18,968 bases of DNA from positions 1 to 18,968 of the forward strand of contig CAAGJU010000358.1 in NCBI GenBank assembly GCA_900770225.1. Direction: 5' to 3'. Every line of letters begins with the position of its first letter. Position 1 is the first letter of the stretch. Positions 7,015 through 15,800 of the stretch are shown here, piece after piece. A model generated the notes under the pieces. That model did no database searches. It was not told where the DNA came from and saw nothing but the letters and a program-made list of their open reading frames with translations. The position numbers and the translations under genes were made by a program. Origin of the DNA: Lachnospiraceae bacterium (GTDB lineage: Bacteria; Bacillota; Clostridia; Lachnospirales; Lachnospiraceae).

Positions 7015-8040
7015 GTGAAACCGATGGTTACGATCAGGGATATTTCGAAGGCCTGTCATGTCTCTCCGGCTACAGTCAGTAAGGCGTTGAACGGGTATCC
7101 GGATATCGGGGCAGCAACAGCTGAGAGAATCCGGGCCAAGGCCAGAGAATTGCATTACATGCCGAACGCGGCAGCAAGGCAGCTGAAAACAAATGCCTCC
7201 CATAATATAGGTATTGTGTTTGAAGACGGAGCCGACAGCGGCCTGACGCATGAATTTTTCTCCATGATCCTGAACAGCGCCAAGACAGAGATTGAGAAGC
7301 TTGGCTATGATATCACATTTGTGAGCTCAAGGGTCGGAGGTAATTCTTTTCTCGAACACTGCAGGTACCGGAAAGTCGACGGCGTACTGATCGCCTGTGT
7401 AAATTTTCAGACGAAACAGATTCGCGATCTGATGAACAGCGAATTTCCGGTTGTCACGATCGATTACAGCTATGACAATCACAGCTGCGTGATGAGTGAC
7501 AATATGGAAGGAACGTATGAACTGGTGCGTTACCTGTACAACAGGGGCCATCGGAGAATCGCCTACATTCACGGAGAGGACACACCGGTGACTAAACGCC
7601 GGCTGACGGGTTTTTACAGAGCCTGCAGAGAACTCAGGCTGCAGATCCCGACAGAATATGTTGTGACAGGAGCGTTTCACGATCCGTTTGCAGCGAGGCG
7701 CCTGACAGAGGATCTGATGCGAATCGATTCGCCGCCCACAGCCATCATGTATCCGGATGATTACTCCTATGTAGGAGGACGGAACGTCATCGAGGAGATG
7801 GGGCTTTCGATTCCGGGAGACATCAGTGCCGTGGGATATGACGGCATCAACCTTTCCCAGGTGCTCCGGCCGAGACTTACGACCTGGCATCAGGATGCCG
7901 ACGGCATCGGGACGGAGGCAGGAAAAATGCTTGTCCGGATGATTGAAGAAGGCAACTGCGGGGCGCCGGAGGAAGTCCTCATCCATGGATCTCTGATGGA
8001 GGGGGATACCGTGAGAGATATCTCTGCGGACGAAGAGTGA
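7015..8040 (+). CDS. LacI family transcriptional regulator of cellobiose use
   Basis: This 341-residue DNA-binding repressor has the LacI layout. Its N-terminal helix-turn-helix (VTIRDISKACHVSPATVSKA, residues 5-24) is followed by LNGYPDIG and a hinge helix NAAARQLKT (51-59) whose L57 corresponds to the leucine that inserts into a central CpG of the operator. A periplasmic-binding-protein-like effector domain then runs from NIGIVFE to about residue 330, including RGHRRIAYIHGE and ISAVGYDG. I chose the GTG at 7015 because GAGAGGAA (7003-7010) is well spaced for it; the ATG at 7024 gives the more typical family N-terminus (MVTIRDI) but lies 13 bases or more from that site. Four matching operators lie in the adjacent divergent control region. 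The effector is presumably cellobiose or a related sugar (inference). Confidence 0.92.
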   Translation: MKPMVTIRDISKACHVSPATVSKALNGYPDIGAATAERIRAKARELHYMPNAAARQLKTNASHNIGIVFEDGADSGLTHEFFSMILNSAKTEIEKLGYDITFVSSRVGGNSFLEHCRYRKVDGVLIACVNFQTKQIRDLMNSEFPVVTIDYSYDNHSCVMSDNMEGTYELVRYLYNRGHRRIAYIHGEDTPVTKRRLTGFYRACRELRLQIPTEYVVTGAFHDPFAARRLTEDLMRIDSPPTAIMYPDDYSYVGGRNVIEEMGLSIPGDISAVGYDGINLSQVLRPRLTTWHQDADGIGTEAGKMLVRMIEEGNCGAPEEVLIHGSLMEGDTVRDISADEE

Positions 8041-8080
8041 GATGCCCGCGGGAGAACTGAAGTGACAGATGAAGCAACTA

Positions 8081-8094
8081 TCTCCGCGAGGAGA
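8081..8094 (+). other. Small GCGA-tetraloop hairpin before the binding-protein gene
   Basis: TCTCC-GCGA-GGAGA forms a 5-bp stem with a GNRA-type loop in the 114-bp gap between the regulator and the binding-protein gene. The gap has no convincing promoter or CGAAAACG operator. The hairpin may mark an mRNA processing or stability site; this is weak. Confidence 0.25.
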
Positions 8095-8154
8095 ACAGCG
8101 CTTTTCTGAATATTAATTTTTCTCATTACATTTTCATAAGGGAGGAAATGAATT

Positions 8155-9654
8155 ATGAAGAAACGTATGTCTACACTGATGAGTCTTGCTGTAGTCGCAG
8201 CTATGGTGGCTCCGATGGCAGCCTGCGGATCATCAACCGCAAGCTCAGCTACTTCAGCTGCAAGCAGCGCAGCATCTACCAGCACAGCTGCAGCATCTTC
8301 TTCCGCAGCGGAAGAGACTTCCAGCTCCAGCTCCGCAGCTGAAGAGACAACATCTTCCAGCAGTGCAGCTTCCTCTTCATCATCGGAAGCAGGCGCAGAT
8401 GAGGGCAAGGTTCTCAATATCGAGTGCTGGAACACCGAGTTCCAGAGCCGTATCACAGATCACTATCCGGATTATCAGAAGGTTGACGATACCACCGGTA
8501 AGATCGGTGATGTAACCGTTAACTGGATCATCACTCCTTCTGATGACAACGCATATCAGAACAACCTCGACAGCGTACTTCCGGATAACGAGAGCGCATC
8601 CGCTGATGATAAGGTAGATATCTTCCTTATGGAGGCTGACTACGCACTGAAATATGTAAACTCCGACGTTACGATGAGCATGAAGGATCTGGGCATTGAT
8701 CCTGATAAGGATTTTGCTGATCAGTATCAGTACACCAAGGATATCGTTACCGATTCCGACGGCAATATGAAGGGCGCTTCCTGGCAGGCATGCTCCGCAG
8801 GTCTGATCTACAACAGAGCAATCGCCAAAGAGGTTCTCGGAACAGATGATCCGGATGAAGTTCAGAAGGCTGTAGCTGACTGGGATACCTTCAATGAGAC
8901 AGCAAAGAAGGTTAAGGATGCTGGTTACAAGATGACCGCAACCGTAAACGATACCTATCGTGTATACTCCAACAACGTATCCGCACCGTGGGTTGACGGC
9001 ACAACCGTTAAACTTGATGACAACATCAAGAAATGGGTAGACGATTCAAAGGCAATGGTAGATGCAGGCGAGACCGGAACTGATGAGCTCTGGAGCGATG
9101 CATGGAGCGCAGGCTTCGCAGCACCTGGCAACGTATTCTGCTACTTCGGACCGGCTTGGCTGATCAACTTCTCCATGGGCGCTGCTCCGGATCAGGACGA
9201 TGATGGATCTGTTGCTCATGAAGGCGGCTGGGGAATGTGCGTAGGACCGCAGAGCTTCTACTGGGGCGGCACATGGATCGCAGCAGCAACCGGCACAGAT
9301 AACCCTACACTTGTTAAGGACATCATCCTTACCATGACAACAGATGAGGGCGTTCTGAAAGACATCGCCATGAAGGATTCCGATTGCGTCAACAACAAGA
9401 AGGTTCTTGATGAGCTTGCTAACTCTGATGATGGTAACAACGCTATCCTCGGTGGACAGAACCCTTACAAGCAGCTGGCAGCTGGCGCTGAGAAGGTTGA
9501 TATGAGCAATATCTCCGCTTACGATCAGGGTCTCAACGAGTCCTTCCAGACCGCTATGGGCGACTACTTCACCGGCAACTCCGATTACGATACCGCATAT
9601 CAGGCATTTGTAACGAGTGCACAGGAGAAATATCCGGAGCTTACATTTGAATAA
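8155..9654 (+). CDS. Sugar ABC transporter substrate-binding lipoprotein (extracellular family 1)
   Basis: This 499-residue lipoprotein is the solute receptor of the importer. The signal peptide (basic MKKR, hydrophobic core) ends in a lipobox M-A-A-C with the lipidated C24. Residues 25-80 are an extreme Ser/Ala/Glu/Thr low-complexity linker, likely tethering the receptor off the membrane. The mature domain starts VLNIECWNTEFQSRI and shows a family 1 carbohydrate-binding fold, with WQACSAGLIYNRAIAKEVLG, a typical hinge region, and Trp-rich stretches (GGWGMCVGPQSFYWGGTW) suited to stacking sugar rings. An excellent site GGAGG precedes the ATG. Codon choice differs from its neighbours: alanine is mostly GCA/GCT, with GCG nearly absent, as expected for a highly expressed gene. 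Cellobiose or cellodextrin as ligand is inferred from the adjacent phosphorylase. Confidence 0.92.
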   Translation: MKKRMSTLMSLAVVAAMVAPMAACGSSTASSATSAASSAASTSTAAASSSAAEETSSSSSAAEETTSSSSAASSSSSEAGADEGKVLNIECWNTEFQSRITDHYPDYQKVDDTTGKIGDVTVNWIITPSDDNAYQNNLDSVLPDNESASADDKVDIFLMEADYALKYVNSDVTMSMKDLGIDPDKDFADQYQYTKDIVTDSDGNMKGASWQACSAGLIYNRAIAKEVLGTDDPDEVQKAVADWDTFNETAKKVKDAGYKMTATVNDTYRVYSNNVSAPWVDGTTVKLDDNIKKWVDDSKAMVDAGETGTDELWSDAWSAGFAAPGNVFCYFGPAWLINFSMGAAPDQDDDGSVAHEGGWGMCVGPQSFYWGGTWIAAATGTDNPTLVKDIILTMTTDEGVLKDIAMKDSDCVNNKKVLDELANSDDGNNAILGGQNPYKQLAAGAEKVDMSNISAYDQGLNESFQTAMGDYFTGNSDYDTAYQAFVTSAQEKYPELTFE

Positions 9655-9668
9655 TGTATCCGGCATGG

Positions 9669-9700
9669 ACCGCCCCCGCCGGCTGACGGGGGCGGTTTTT
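9669..9700 (+). terminator. Strong hairpin terminator between binding protein and permeases
   Basis: ACCGCCCCCG (9669-9678) pairs perfectly with 9687-9696 around an 8-base loop, and five T residues follow. It begins 14 bases after the binding-protein stop. Because the permeases need the same regulation, this is likely a partial terminator that lets the receptor be made in excess, as known for receptor genes in other sugar ABC operons. Confidence 0.9.
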
Positions 9701-9749
9701 CACACGGAAGGGATATATAGAAGGGTAAGGACAAAGGTATTTATGGTGC

Positions 9750-9813
9750 TGGGCTGATATATGATCACGGAGGCAGACAGATGTTCGCGATATCCGGATC
9801 ATATATAAGCCCA
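9750..9813 (+). other. Long inverted repeat upstream of the permease genes
   Basis: TGGGCTGATATATGATC (9750-9766) and GATCATATATAAGCCCA (9797-9813) pair over 17 positions with one mismatch around a 30-base loop. It is not followed by a T-tract, so it is not a classical terminator. It may protect the 5' end of a processed permease mRNA or be a small repeat. The rest of the 233-bp gap has no gene or clear promoter. Confidence 0.6.
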
Positions 9814-9887
9814 CGACCGAATGGGAAGGCCGGAGCACAGAGGTTTCCGGTAACGGATACTATGAAAGAATACGGAGGAATGGAGAT

Positions 9888-10808
9888 ATGAGCAGTAAGA
9901 AATCATCAAGCCGTATCATGCGTCATAACAAATACGGATATATTTTTCTTTTGCCGTTCATGATCGTATTTGTTATCTTCCAGCTGATTCCTCTGATCAG
10001 CACGATCTATAACAGCTTCTTTGAAAATTACATGTCAGGTCTGATGCAGATCGGACCGAACTTCATCGGTTTTGCCAATTATGCAAAGCTTTTCAGCAGC
10101 GGTGAGATCGAAAAATACACGGCAAACACCATGATCATGTGGATCGCCGGTTTCATTCCGCAGATCATCGTATCGCTTCTTCTGGCAGCGTGGTTCACAG
10201 ATCCGTCTCTTCGTCTGAAGGGACAGAGATTTTTCAAGACCGTGATCTATCTGCCGAACCTGATCATGGCTTCCGCATTTGCCCTTCTGTTCTTCACCCT
10301 GTTCTCGACAGTGGGACCGATTCATTCCATTGCCGTGAACCTGGGCTGGATCGACCAGAGCTTTGATTTCATGAAGAGCACGGCTTCGGTCCGTACGCTC
10401 GTCGCCATGATGAACTTCCTGATGTGGTTCGGCAATACGACACTTCTCCTGATGTCCGGCATGATGGGCATCGACCAGTCACTCTTCGAAGCGGCTGAAG
10501 TGGATGGCGCCACGGCTACGCAGATCTTCTGGAAGATCACGATGCCGCTGCTCCGCCCGATTTTCGTCTATGTGCTGATCACTTCACTGATCGGCGGCCT
10601 GCAGATGTTCGATGTACCGCAGATCCTCACGAACGGCGACGGCGGTCCTGCCCGTACGACCATGACGCTGATCATGTGGCTGAACAAGCACCTGTACAGC
10701 AAGAACTACGGCATGGCCGGTGCGCTTTCCGTCATCCTGCTGATCATCACAGGTATCCTGAGTATCGTTGTATTCAAGCTGACCGCAGAAAAAGAAGTCA
10801 AGGCCTGA
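9888..10808 (+). CDS. Sugar ABC transporter permease, MalF/UgpA-like
   Basis: This 306-residue inner membrane protein forms half of the transport channel. It has six predicted helices, beginning with GYIFLLPFMIVFVIFQLIPLI, and the cytoplasmic coupling motif EAAEVDGATATQIFWKITMP (residues 201-220), which docks with the ATPase subunit. It also shows the family's FANYAKLF and a typical MalF-like loop. GGAGG at 9874-9878 lies 9 bases before the ATG. The stop is 13 bases from the second permease, so the two are co-transcribed. Specificity is not visible in the permease itself and is taken from the locus. Confidence 0.94.
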   Translation: MSSKKSSSRIMRHNKYGYIFLLPFMIVFVIFQLIPLISTIYNSFFENYMSGLMQIGPNFIGFANYAKLFSSGEIEKYTANTMIMWIAGFIPQIIVSLLLAAWFTDPSLRLKGQRFFKTVIYLPNLIMASAFALLFFTLFSTVGPIHSIAVNLGWIDQSFDFMKSTASVRTLVAMMNFLMWFGNTTLLLMSGMMGIDQSLFEAAEVDGATATQIFWKITMPLLRPIFVYVLITSLIGGLQMFDVPQILTNGDGGPARTTMTLIMWLNKHLYSKNYGMAGALSVILLIITGILSIVVFKLTAEKEVKA

Positions 10809-10821
10809 GGGGGTGTAAACA

Positions 10822-11670
10822 ATGGAAAAGGAAAAAGGTTCAGTCCATGTAAGGAGGTTTGTTGCTTACCTCGTTCTGATCATCCTCACGGTGCTCTGCC
10901 TGGTATGGTTCTACATTCTGATCATCAACGCGACCCGAAGCAAAAATGATCTGCGCGTCAACGGATTCTCTGCAATCCCGAGCACGCATCTGATGGAAAA
11001 CCTGAACAATCTGTTTCACGGCACGCAGCCTGTCCTGAGAGGCATGCTCAACTCCATCATCGTAGCCGGATGCAGCGCGTTCCTTGGCACATATTTTTCA
11101 ACAATGACAGCGTACGCGATCCACGCGTACAGGTTTAAGGGAAGAAAGTTCATCTATACCTTCATTCTCGCCATCATGATGATCCCGACGCAGGTTTCTG
11201 CACTCGGTTTCGTGGATTTGATGAGAAAAATGAAACTGATGAACAACTTCATTCCGCTGATCATTCCGTCCATGGCGGCGCCGGTTGTGTTCTTCTATAT
11301 GAAGCAGTATATGGACAGCAACCTGCCGGGATCACTGATCGAAGCGGCAAGAATTGACGGAGCGAGCGAGTTCCATATTTTCAACAGAATTGTCGTACCG
11401 CTGATGAAGCCGGCCATTTCCGTGCAGGCGATCTTCACCTTCGTATCGAGCTGGAATAACTACTTTATTCCTTCCCTCGTCCTGAAAGATGAGGAAATGA
11501 AGACACTGCCTGTACTGATCGCAGAACTTCGTTCCGCTGATTTCCTGAAGTTTGATATGGGCCAGGTTTACGCCATGATCGCCTTCTCGATTTTCCCGGT
11601 CATCATCGTGTACCTGTTCCTTTCCAGAAACATTGTCGGCGGTGTAACAGCCGGCGGTGTCAAGGAGTAA
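10822..11670 (+). CDS. Sugar ABC transporter permease, MalG/UgpE-like
   Basis: This 282-residue partner permease completes the channel. Visible are an N-terminal helix (residues 13-36), FKGRKFIYTFILAIMMIPTQV near the middle, the coupling motif EAARIDGASEFHIFNRIVVP (174-193), and the usual MalG ending with SWNNYFIP and GVKE. A G-rich site (GAGGGGG) ends about 8 bases before the ATG. No ATP-binding subunit is found beside it; in Firmicutes such CUT1 importers usually borrow a shared MsmK/MsiK-type ATPase encoded elsewhere, which is my inference here. A hairpin follows 26 bases downstream and closes the operon. Confidence 0.94.
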   Translation: MEKEKGSVHVRRFVAYLVLIILTVLCLVWFYILIINATRSKNDLRVNGFSAIPSTHLMENLNNLFHGTQPVLRGMLNSIIVAGCSAFLGTYFSTMTAYAIHAYRFKGRKFIYTFILAIMMIPTQVSALGFVDLMRKMKLMNNFIPLIIPSMAAPVVFFYMKQYMDSNLPGSLIEAARIDGASEFHIFNRIVVPLMKPAISVQAIFTFVSSWNNYFIPSLVLKDEEMKTLPVLIAELRSADFLKFDMGQVYAMIAFSIFPVIIVYLFLSRNIVGGVTAGGVKE

Positions 11671-11696
11671 ATCTTTTCAAATTCCTTCTTCTTACA

Positions 11697-11735
11697 GATG
11701 CCCGCCGGCTTCCCCGGCGGGCATCACTGCTTCTT
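11697..11735 (+). terminator. Hairpin terminator of the importer operon
   Basis: GATGCCCGCCGG (11697-11708) pairs perfectly with 11714-11725 around a 5-base loop. The following bases (ACTGCTTCTT) are only moderately T-rich, so termination may be incomplete. Confidence 0.75.
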
Positions 11736-11744
11736 AAGGTTTAC

Positions 11745-11773
11745 TTGAGGAACGGGGACGCTTATGCTATTAT
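11745..11773 (+). promoter_or_regulatory. Candidate promoter of the exonuclease gene
   Basis: TTGAGG (11745-11750) and TATTAT (11768-11773) are 17 bases apart and lie 40 bases before the start codon, directly after the preceding operon's terminator. The rightward genes ileS and glgP may also depend on it, since no clear promoter is seen before ileS. Confidence 0.6.
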
Positions 11774-11813
11774 CAAATTTGTATGTGCGTTTGATAAAGG
11801 AGCAGTTTTTTTC

Positions 11814-12767
11814 ATGAACTATATCGTCTTCGATCTGGAATGGAACCAGAGCCCCCGCGGAAAAGCGGGCGAGGTGAAGGGACTCCCTTTCGAGATTATC
11901 GAGATCGGTGCCGTCAAACTGGACAGCAGCCGTCGCATAGTGGATACGTTTCAGCAGGTGATCCGCCCTGCGGTCTACCGCACGCTGAACTATCGGACAA
12001 GGGAGATCGTTCAGATCGGCAGGGAAGAACTGCAGAATGGCATGGCTTTTCCGGAAGCCGCCAGGAATTTTCTCAACTGGTCGGGCGGCGATTCTATTTT
12101 CTGCGTATGGGGAAATGTAGATCTGTCCGAGTTTCAGAGGAATCTCCGCTATTACGGCATGCTCGGTTTAATGAAGGGCCCGCTGCATTATTATGATGTA
12201 CAGAAAATGTTTGCGGTTCAGTACGAGGATATGAAGAGCCGCCGCTCGCTGGAGTATGCGGCCGATTTTCTTCATATCGACAAAACGGACCAGTTTCACA
12301 GGGCACTGTCAGATGCCGAATACACGGCAAAAATTTTTCAGACGATCGATATGGATATCGCACTTGCCTACGATTCGATCGACGTTTATCAGAATCCGAA
12401 GTCAAAGACAGAGGAAATTCATACCGTATACAACGGATACACAGAGTATATCTCCCGCGAATTCGGCAGCAAAGAGGCTGCCATGAGCGATCCGGAGGTG
12501 CTCTCGACGCACTGCTGCATCTGCGGCAGAAAGTCGAGAAAGCGAATCCGCTGGTTCTCTGTCAATTCCCGTTATTATTACTCGATTGCCGAATGCCCGG
12601 AGCACGGGCTTCTGATCGGAAAGATCAGGATGAAGCACAATGACGACGGCGGTATTTTTGTGATCAAGACGATCCGGCGCTGCAGTTTATCAGAGGCAGA
12701 GATGATCCGCGGCCGGAAGACGCAGCTCACGACCCGCCGCCGAAGAAAGCGCAACGCCGGAGCATAG
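11814..12767 (+). CDS. DEDDh 3'-5' exonuclease (DnaQ/KapD-like) with Cys/His C-terminal module
   Basis: From the ATG at 11814 this encodes 317 residues. The N-terminal half is a DnaQ-fold exonuclease that removes nucleotides from DNA or RNA 3' ends: motif I is FDLEW with D7 and E9, motif II is VWGNVDLSEF with D103, and motif III is FHRALSDAEY with H162 and D167. All four acids and the His are present, so it should be active. It resembles Bacillus KapD, an inhibitor of the sporulation kinase pathway, but is over 100 residues longer. The extra part holds C235-x2-C238 and C261-x2-H264, a possible zinc ribbon, and a very basic tail (TTRRRRKRN). AAAGGAG at 11796-11802 supports this start; an in-frame ATG at 11745 overlaps the promoter and was rejected. 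The cellular substrate is unknown. Confidence 0.85.
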   Translation: MNYIVFDLEWNQSPRGKAGEVKGLPFEIIEIGAVKLDSSRRIVDTFQQVIRPAVYRTLNYRTREIVQIGREELQNGMAFPEAARNFLNWSGGDSIFCVWGNVDLSEFQRNLRYYGMLGLMKGPLHYYDVQKMFAVQYEDMKSRRSLEYAADFLHIDKTDQFHRALSDAEYTAKIFQTIDMDIALAYDSIDVYQNPKSKTEEIHTVYNGYTEYISREFGSKEAAMSDPEVLSTHCCICGRKSRKRIRWFSVNSRYYYSIAECPEHGLLIGKIRMKHNDDGGIFVIKTIRRCSLSEAEMIRGRKTQLTTRRRRKRNAGA

Positions 12768-12847
12768 CACAGGTAACGAACGCGAATCACCGCGTTTGGA
12801 ATATAGCATCTGCTGCGCGACGAGAAAGCGCAGCTGAAGGAGGACAA
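12768..12847 (+). other. ileS leader with two hairpins, no T-box
   Basis: The 80-bp gap before ileS holds a stem AACGCG/CGCGTT (12779-12796) and a stem GCTGCGC/GCGCAGC (12812-12834) that ends 2 bases before the ribosome site AAGGAGG (12837-12843). The second stem could affect ribosome access. The conserved antiterminator sequence of tRNA-sensing T-box leaders (AGGGTGG-type) is not present, nor is there a terminator T-run. Confidence 0.5.
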
Positions 12848-15800
12848 ATGTACAGAAAAGCAGATCCGAATCAGAACATGCTGGAGAACGAGGAGAAAGT
12901 ATCTCAGTTCTGGGAAGATCATGAGATCTTCAAAAAAAGCGTGGAGGAGAAGGAAGGCCATCCGGTCTATATGTTTTATGACGGACCGCCTACAGCAAAC
13001 GGAAAACCTCATATCGGCCACGTAGAGACCCGTGTCATCAAGGATCTGATTCCGAGATACCGCACCATGAAGGGATACCAGGTGCCGAGAAAGGCGGGAT
13101 GGGATACCCACGGTCTCCCGGTTGAGCTCGAGGTCGAGAAAGAGATCGGCATCGAGGGAAAGGATCAGATCGAGGAATACGGCATCGAGCCTTTCATCAA
13201 GAAGTGCAAGGAATCTGTCTGGAAATACAAGGGCATGTGGGAAAAGTTTTCCCGCAAGGTCGGCTTCTGGGCCGATATGGAAAACCCGTACATCACCTAC
13301 AAGGATGACTACATCGAGTCCGAGTGGTGGGCGCTGAAGGAGATCTGGAAGAAAGGCCTGCTCTACAAGGGATTCAAGGTCGTTCCCTACTGCCCGAGCT
13401 GCGGTACCCCGCTTTCATCCCATGAGGTGGCACAGGGATACAAGACGATCAAGGACAGGACAGCTGTTGTCCGCTTCAAGGTAAAGGGTGAGGACGCCTA
13501 TTTCCTCGCGTGGACGACCACGCCGTGGACATTGCCGTCCAATATCGCACTCTGCGTGAACCCTGAGGAGACATATGCAAAAGTAAAATGCGTTGACGGC
13601 TATACTTACTATCTGGCAGAGCCGCTCCTGGATAAGGTGCTGGGACCGCTGGCTGAGAAGAGAGAGGATCTCTCCGATGCGGAGACCCCGAAGGCATATG
13701 AGATCCTTGAGACATACAAGGGTAAGGATCTGGAATACAAAGAGTATGAGCCGCTGTATCAGTGCGCGGCCGATGCTGTGGCAAAGCAGCACAAGAAGGC
13801 ATTTTTTGTGTACTGCGATGATTATGTAACGATGACCGATGGTACCGGCATTGTTCACATCGCGCCTGCTTTCGGTGAAGATGATGCCCGTGTGGGGCGC
13901 AAATATGATGCGCCTTTCGTTCAGATGGTCGATGATCACGGCCGCCTGAAACCGGAGACGGGCAAGTTCGCCGGCATGCGCTGCAAGCCGACGCAGCATG
14001 AGATCAAGGATGAGGGAGCGGTCAGCGCAGATCCCGAGGTTCTGAAGGATCTGGAGGAGAGAGAGCTTCTCTTCGACGCACCGAAGGTGGAGCATGACTA
14101 TCCGCACTGCTGGCGCTGCGACACGCCGCTGATCTACTATGCGCGCGAGTCCTGGTTTATCAGGATGACGGCGGTCAAGGATGACCTTGTCCGCAATAAT
14201 AAAGAAATCAACTGGGTTCCGCCGACAATGGGCGAGGGCCGTTTCGGCAACTGGCTGGAGAACATCCAGGACTGGGCGATCTCCCGTAACCGTTACTGGG
14301 GTACACCGCTTCCGGTGTGGACCTGCCCTGACTGCGGTAAGCAGATCTGCATCGGTTCCCGCGAGGAGCTGGCAGAGCTTTCCGGCAACCCGGACAACGC
14401 CCACGTAGAGCTGCACCGTCCGTATGTCGATGCGATCACGATCAAATGCCCGGACTGCGGCGGCGAGATGCACCGTGTGCCGGAGGTTATCGACTGCTGG
14501 TTTGATTCCGGTGCCTGCCCGTACGCAGAGCTCCACTATCCTTTTGAGAATAAGGATCTCTTCGAGAAACAGTTCCCGGCGAGCTTCATCTCCGAGGCTG
14601 TCGATCAGACGAGAGGCTGGTTCTATTCTCTGCACGCAGAGGCAACGCTGCTGTTCAACAGGCCGGCGTTCAAAAATGTCATTGTCATGGGCCTTGTCCT
14701 CGATAAGGACGGCAACAAGATGTCCAAATCCAAGGGCAACGCCGTTGACCCGATGGATGCACTCGATAAATTCGGTGCAGACGCGATCCGCTGGTATTTC
14801 TACAATGCCAGTGCACCGTGGCTCCCGAAGAAATTCAGCGAAAAGGCTGTGACGGAGTACGCGGGACGCTTCCTCGGCACGCTGTGGAACACCTATGCGT
14901 TCTGGGTTCTCTACGCCAATATTGACCAGTTCGACCCGACGAAGTACACGCTGGACTACGATAAGCTCTCCGTGATGGACCGCTGGCTCCTGTCCCGCAT
15001 GAATACGATGGTTCGCGACGTGGACAGCAACATGTCGCAGTACCGCATCCCGGAGACTGCCAAGGCGCTGGAGTCTTTCGTAGATGACATGAGCAACTGG
15101 TATGTGCGCCGTTCCAGAAGCCGTTTCTGGGCGGGCGGCATGGAGCAGGACAAGATCAATGCCTATATGACGCTTTATACGGCACTTGTGACCGTATGCA
15201 AGGCGGCGGCACCGATGGTTCCGTTCATGACCGAGAGCATCTATCAGAATATTGTACGCGGTGTGGATCCCTCCGCTCCGGAGAGCATCCATCTGTGCAG
15301 CTTCCCGACAGTGGACGAGTCGAAGATCGACGCGGATTTGGAGGCAAAGATGGCACAGGTTATGCGGATCGTCGTACTCGGACGCTCTGCGCGTAATGCT
15401 TCCAATATCAAGAACCGTCAGCCGCTGTCAAAAATGTATGTACGCATCGATGAGCCGCTCGATGATTTTTACACGGCGATCGTGCGAGAGGAGCTGAATG
15501 TCGGCGAGGTCATCTACGACAGCAGCCTGAAGGTACAGTATTCGCTGAAACCGCAGCTCAAGACCGTCGGACCGAAGTTTGGAAAGCTGGTCGGCGGTAT
15601 CCGCAAGGCACTGGCAGGCATGAACGGCGCAGATGCGGTGGCAGAGCTGAAGGAGAACGGATCTCTGGTATTTACGGTTGACGGACAGCAGGTCAGCCTC
15701 GGCAGAGAGGATCTGCTGATCGACATCGCACAGACCGAGGGCTTCTCCACGCAGTCGGACGGCACGGTGACTGTCATGCTGGATACAAAGCTGACGCCGG

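Noticed and set aside
8225..8400. Simple-sequence DNA repeat in the binding-protein gene
   Set aside because: It encodes a Ser/Ala/Glu linker common in Gram-positive lipoproteins, so the low complexity is explained at the protein level.
12768..12847. A T-box riboswitch before ileS
   Set aside because: The region is too short and lacks the conserved antiterminator sequence.
13415..15292. A 625-codon minus-strand frame opposite ileS
   Set aside because: Same codon-bias shadow; the product is rich in Arg, His and Ile without domain structure.
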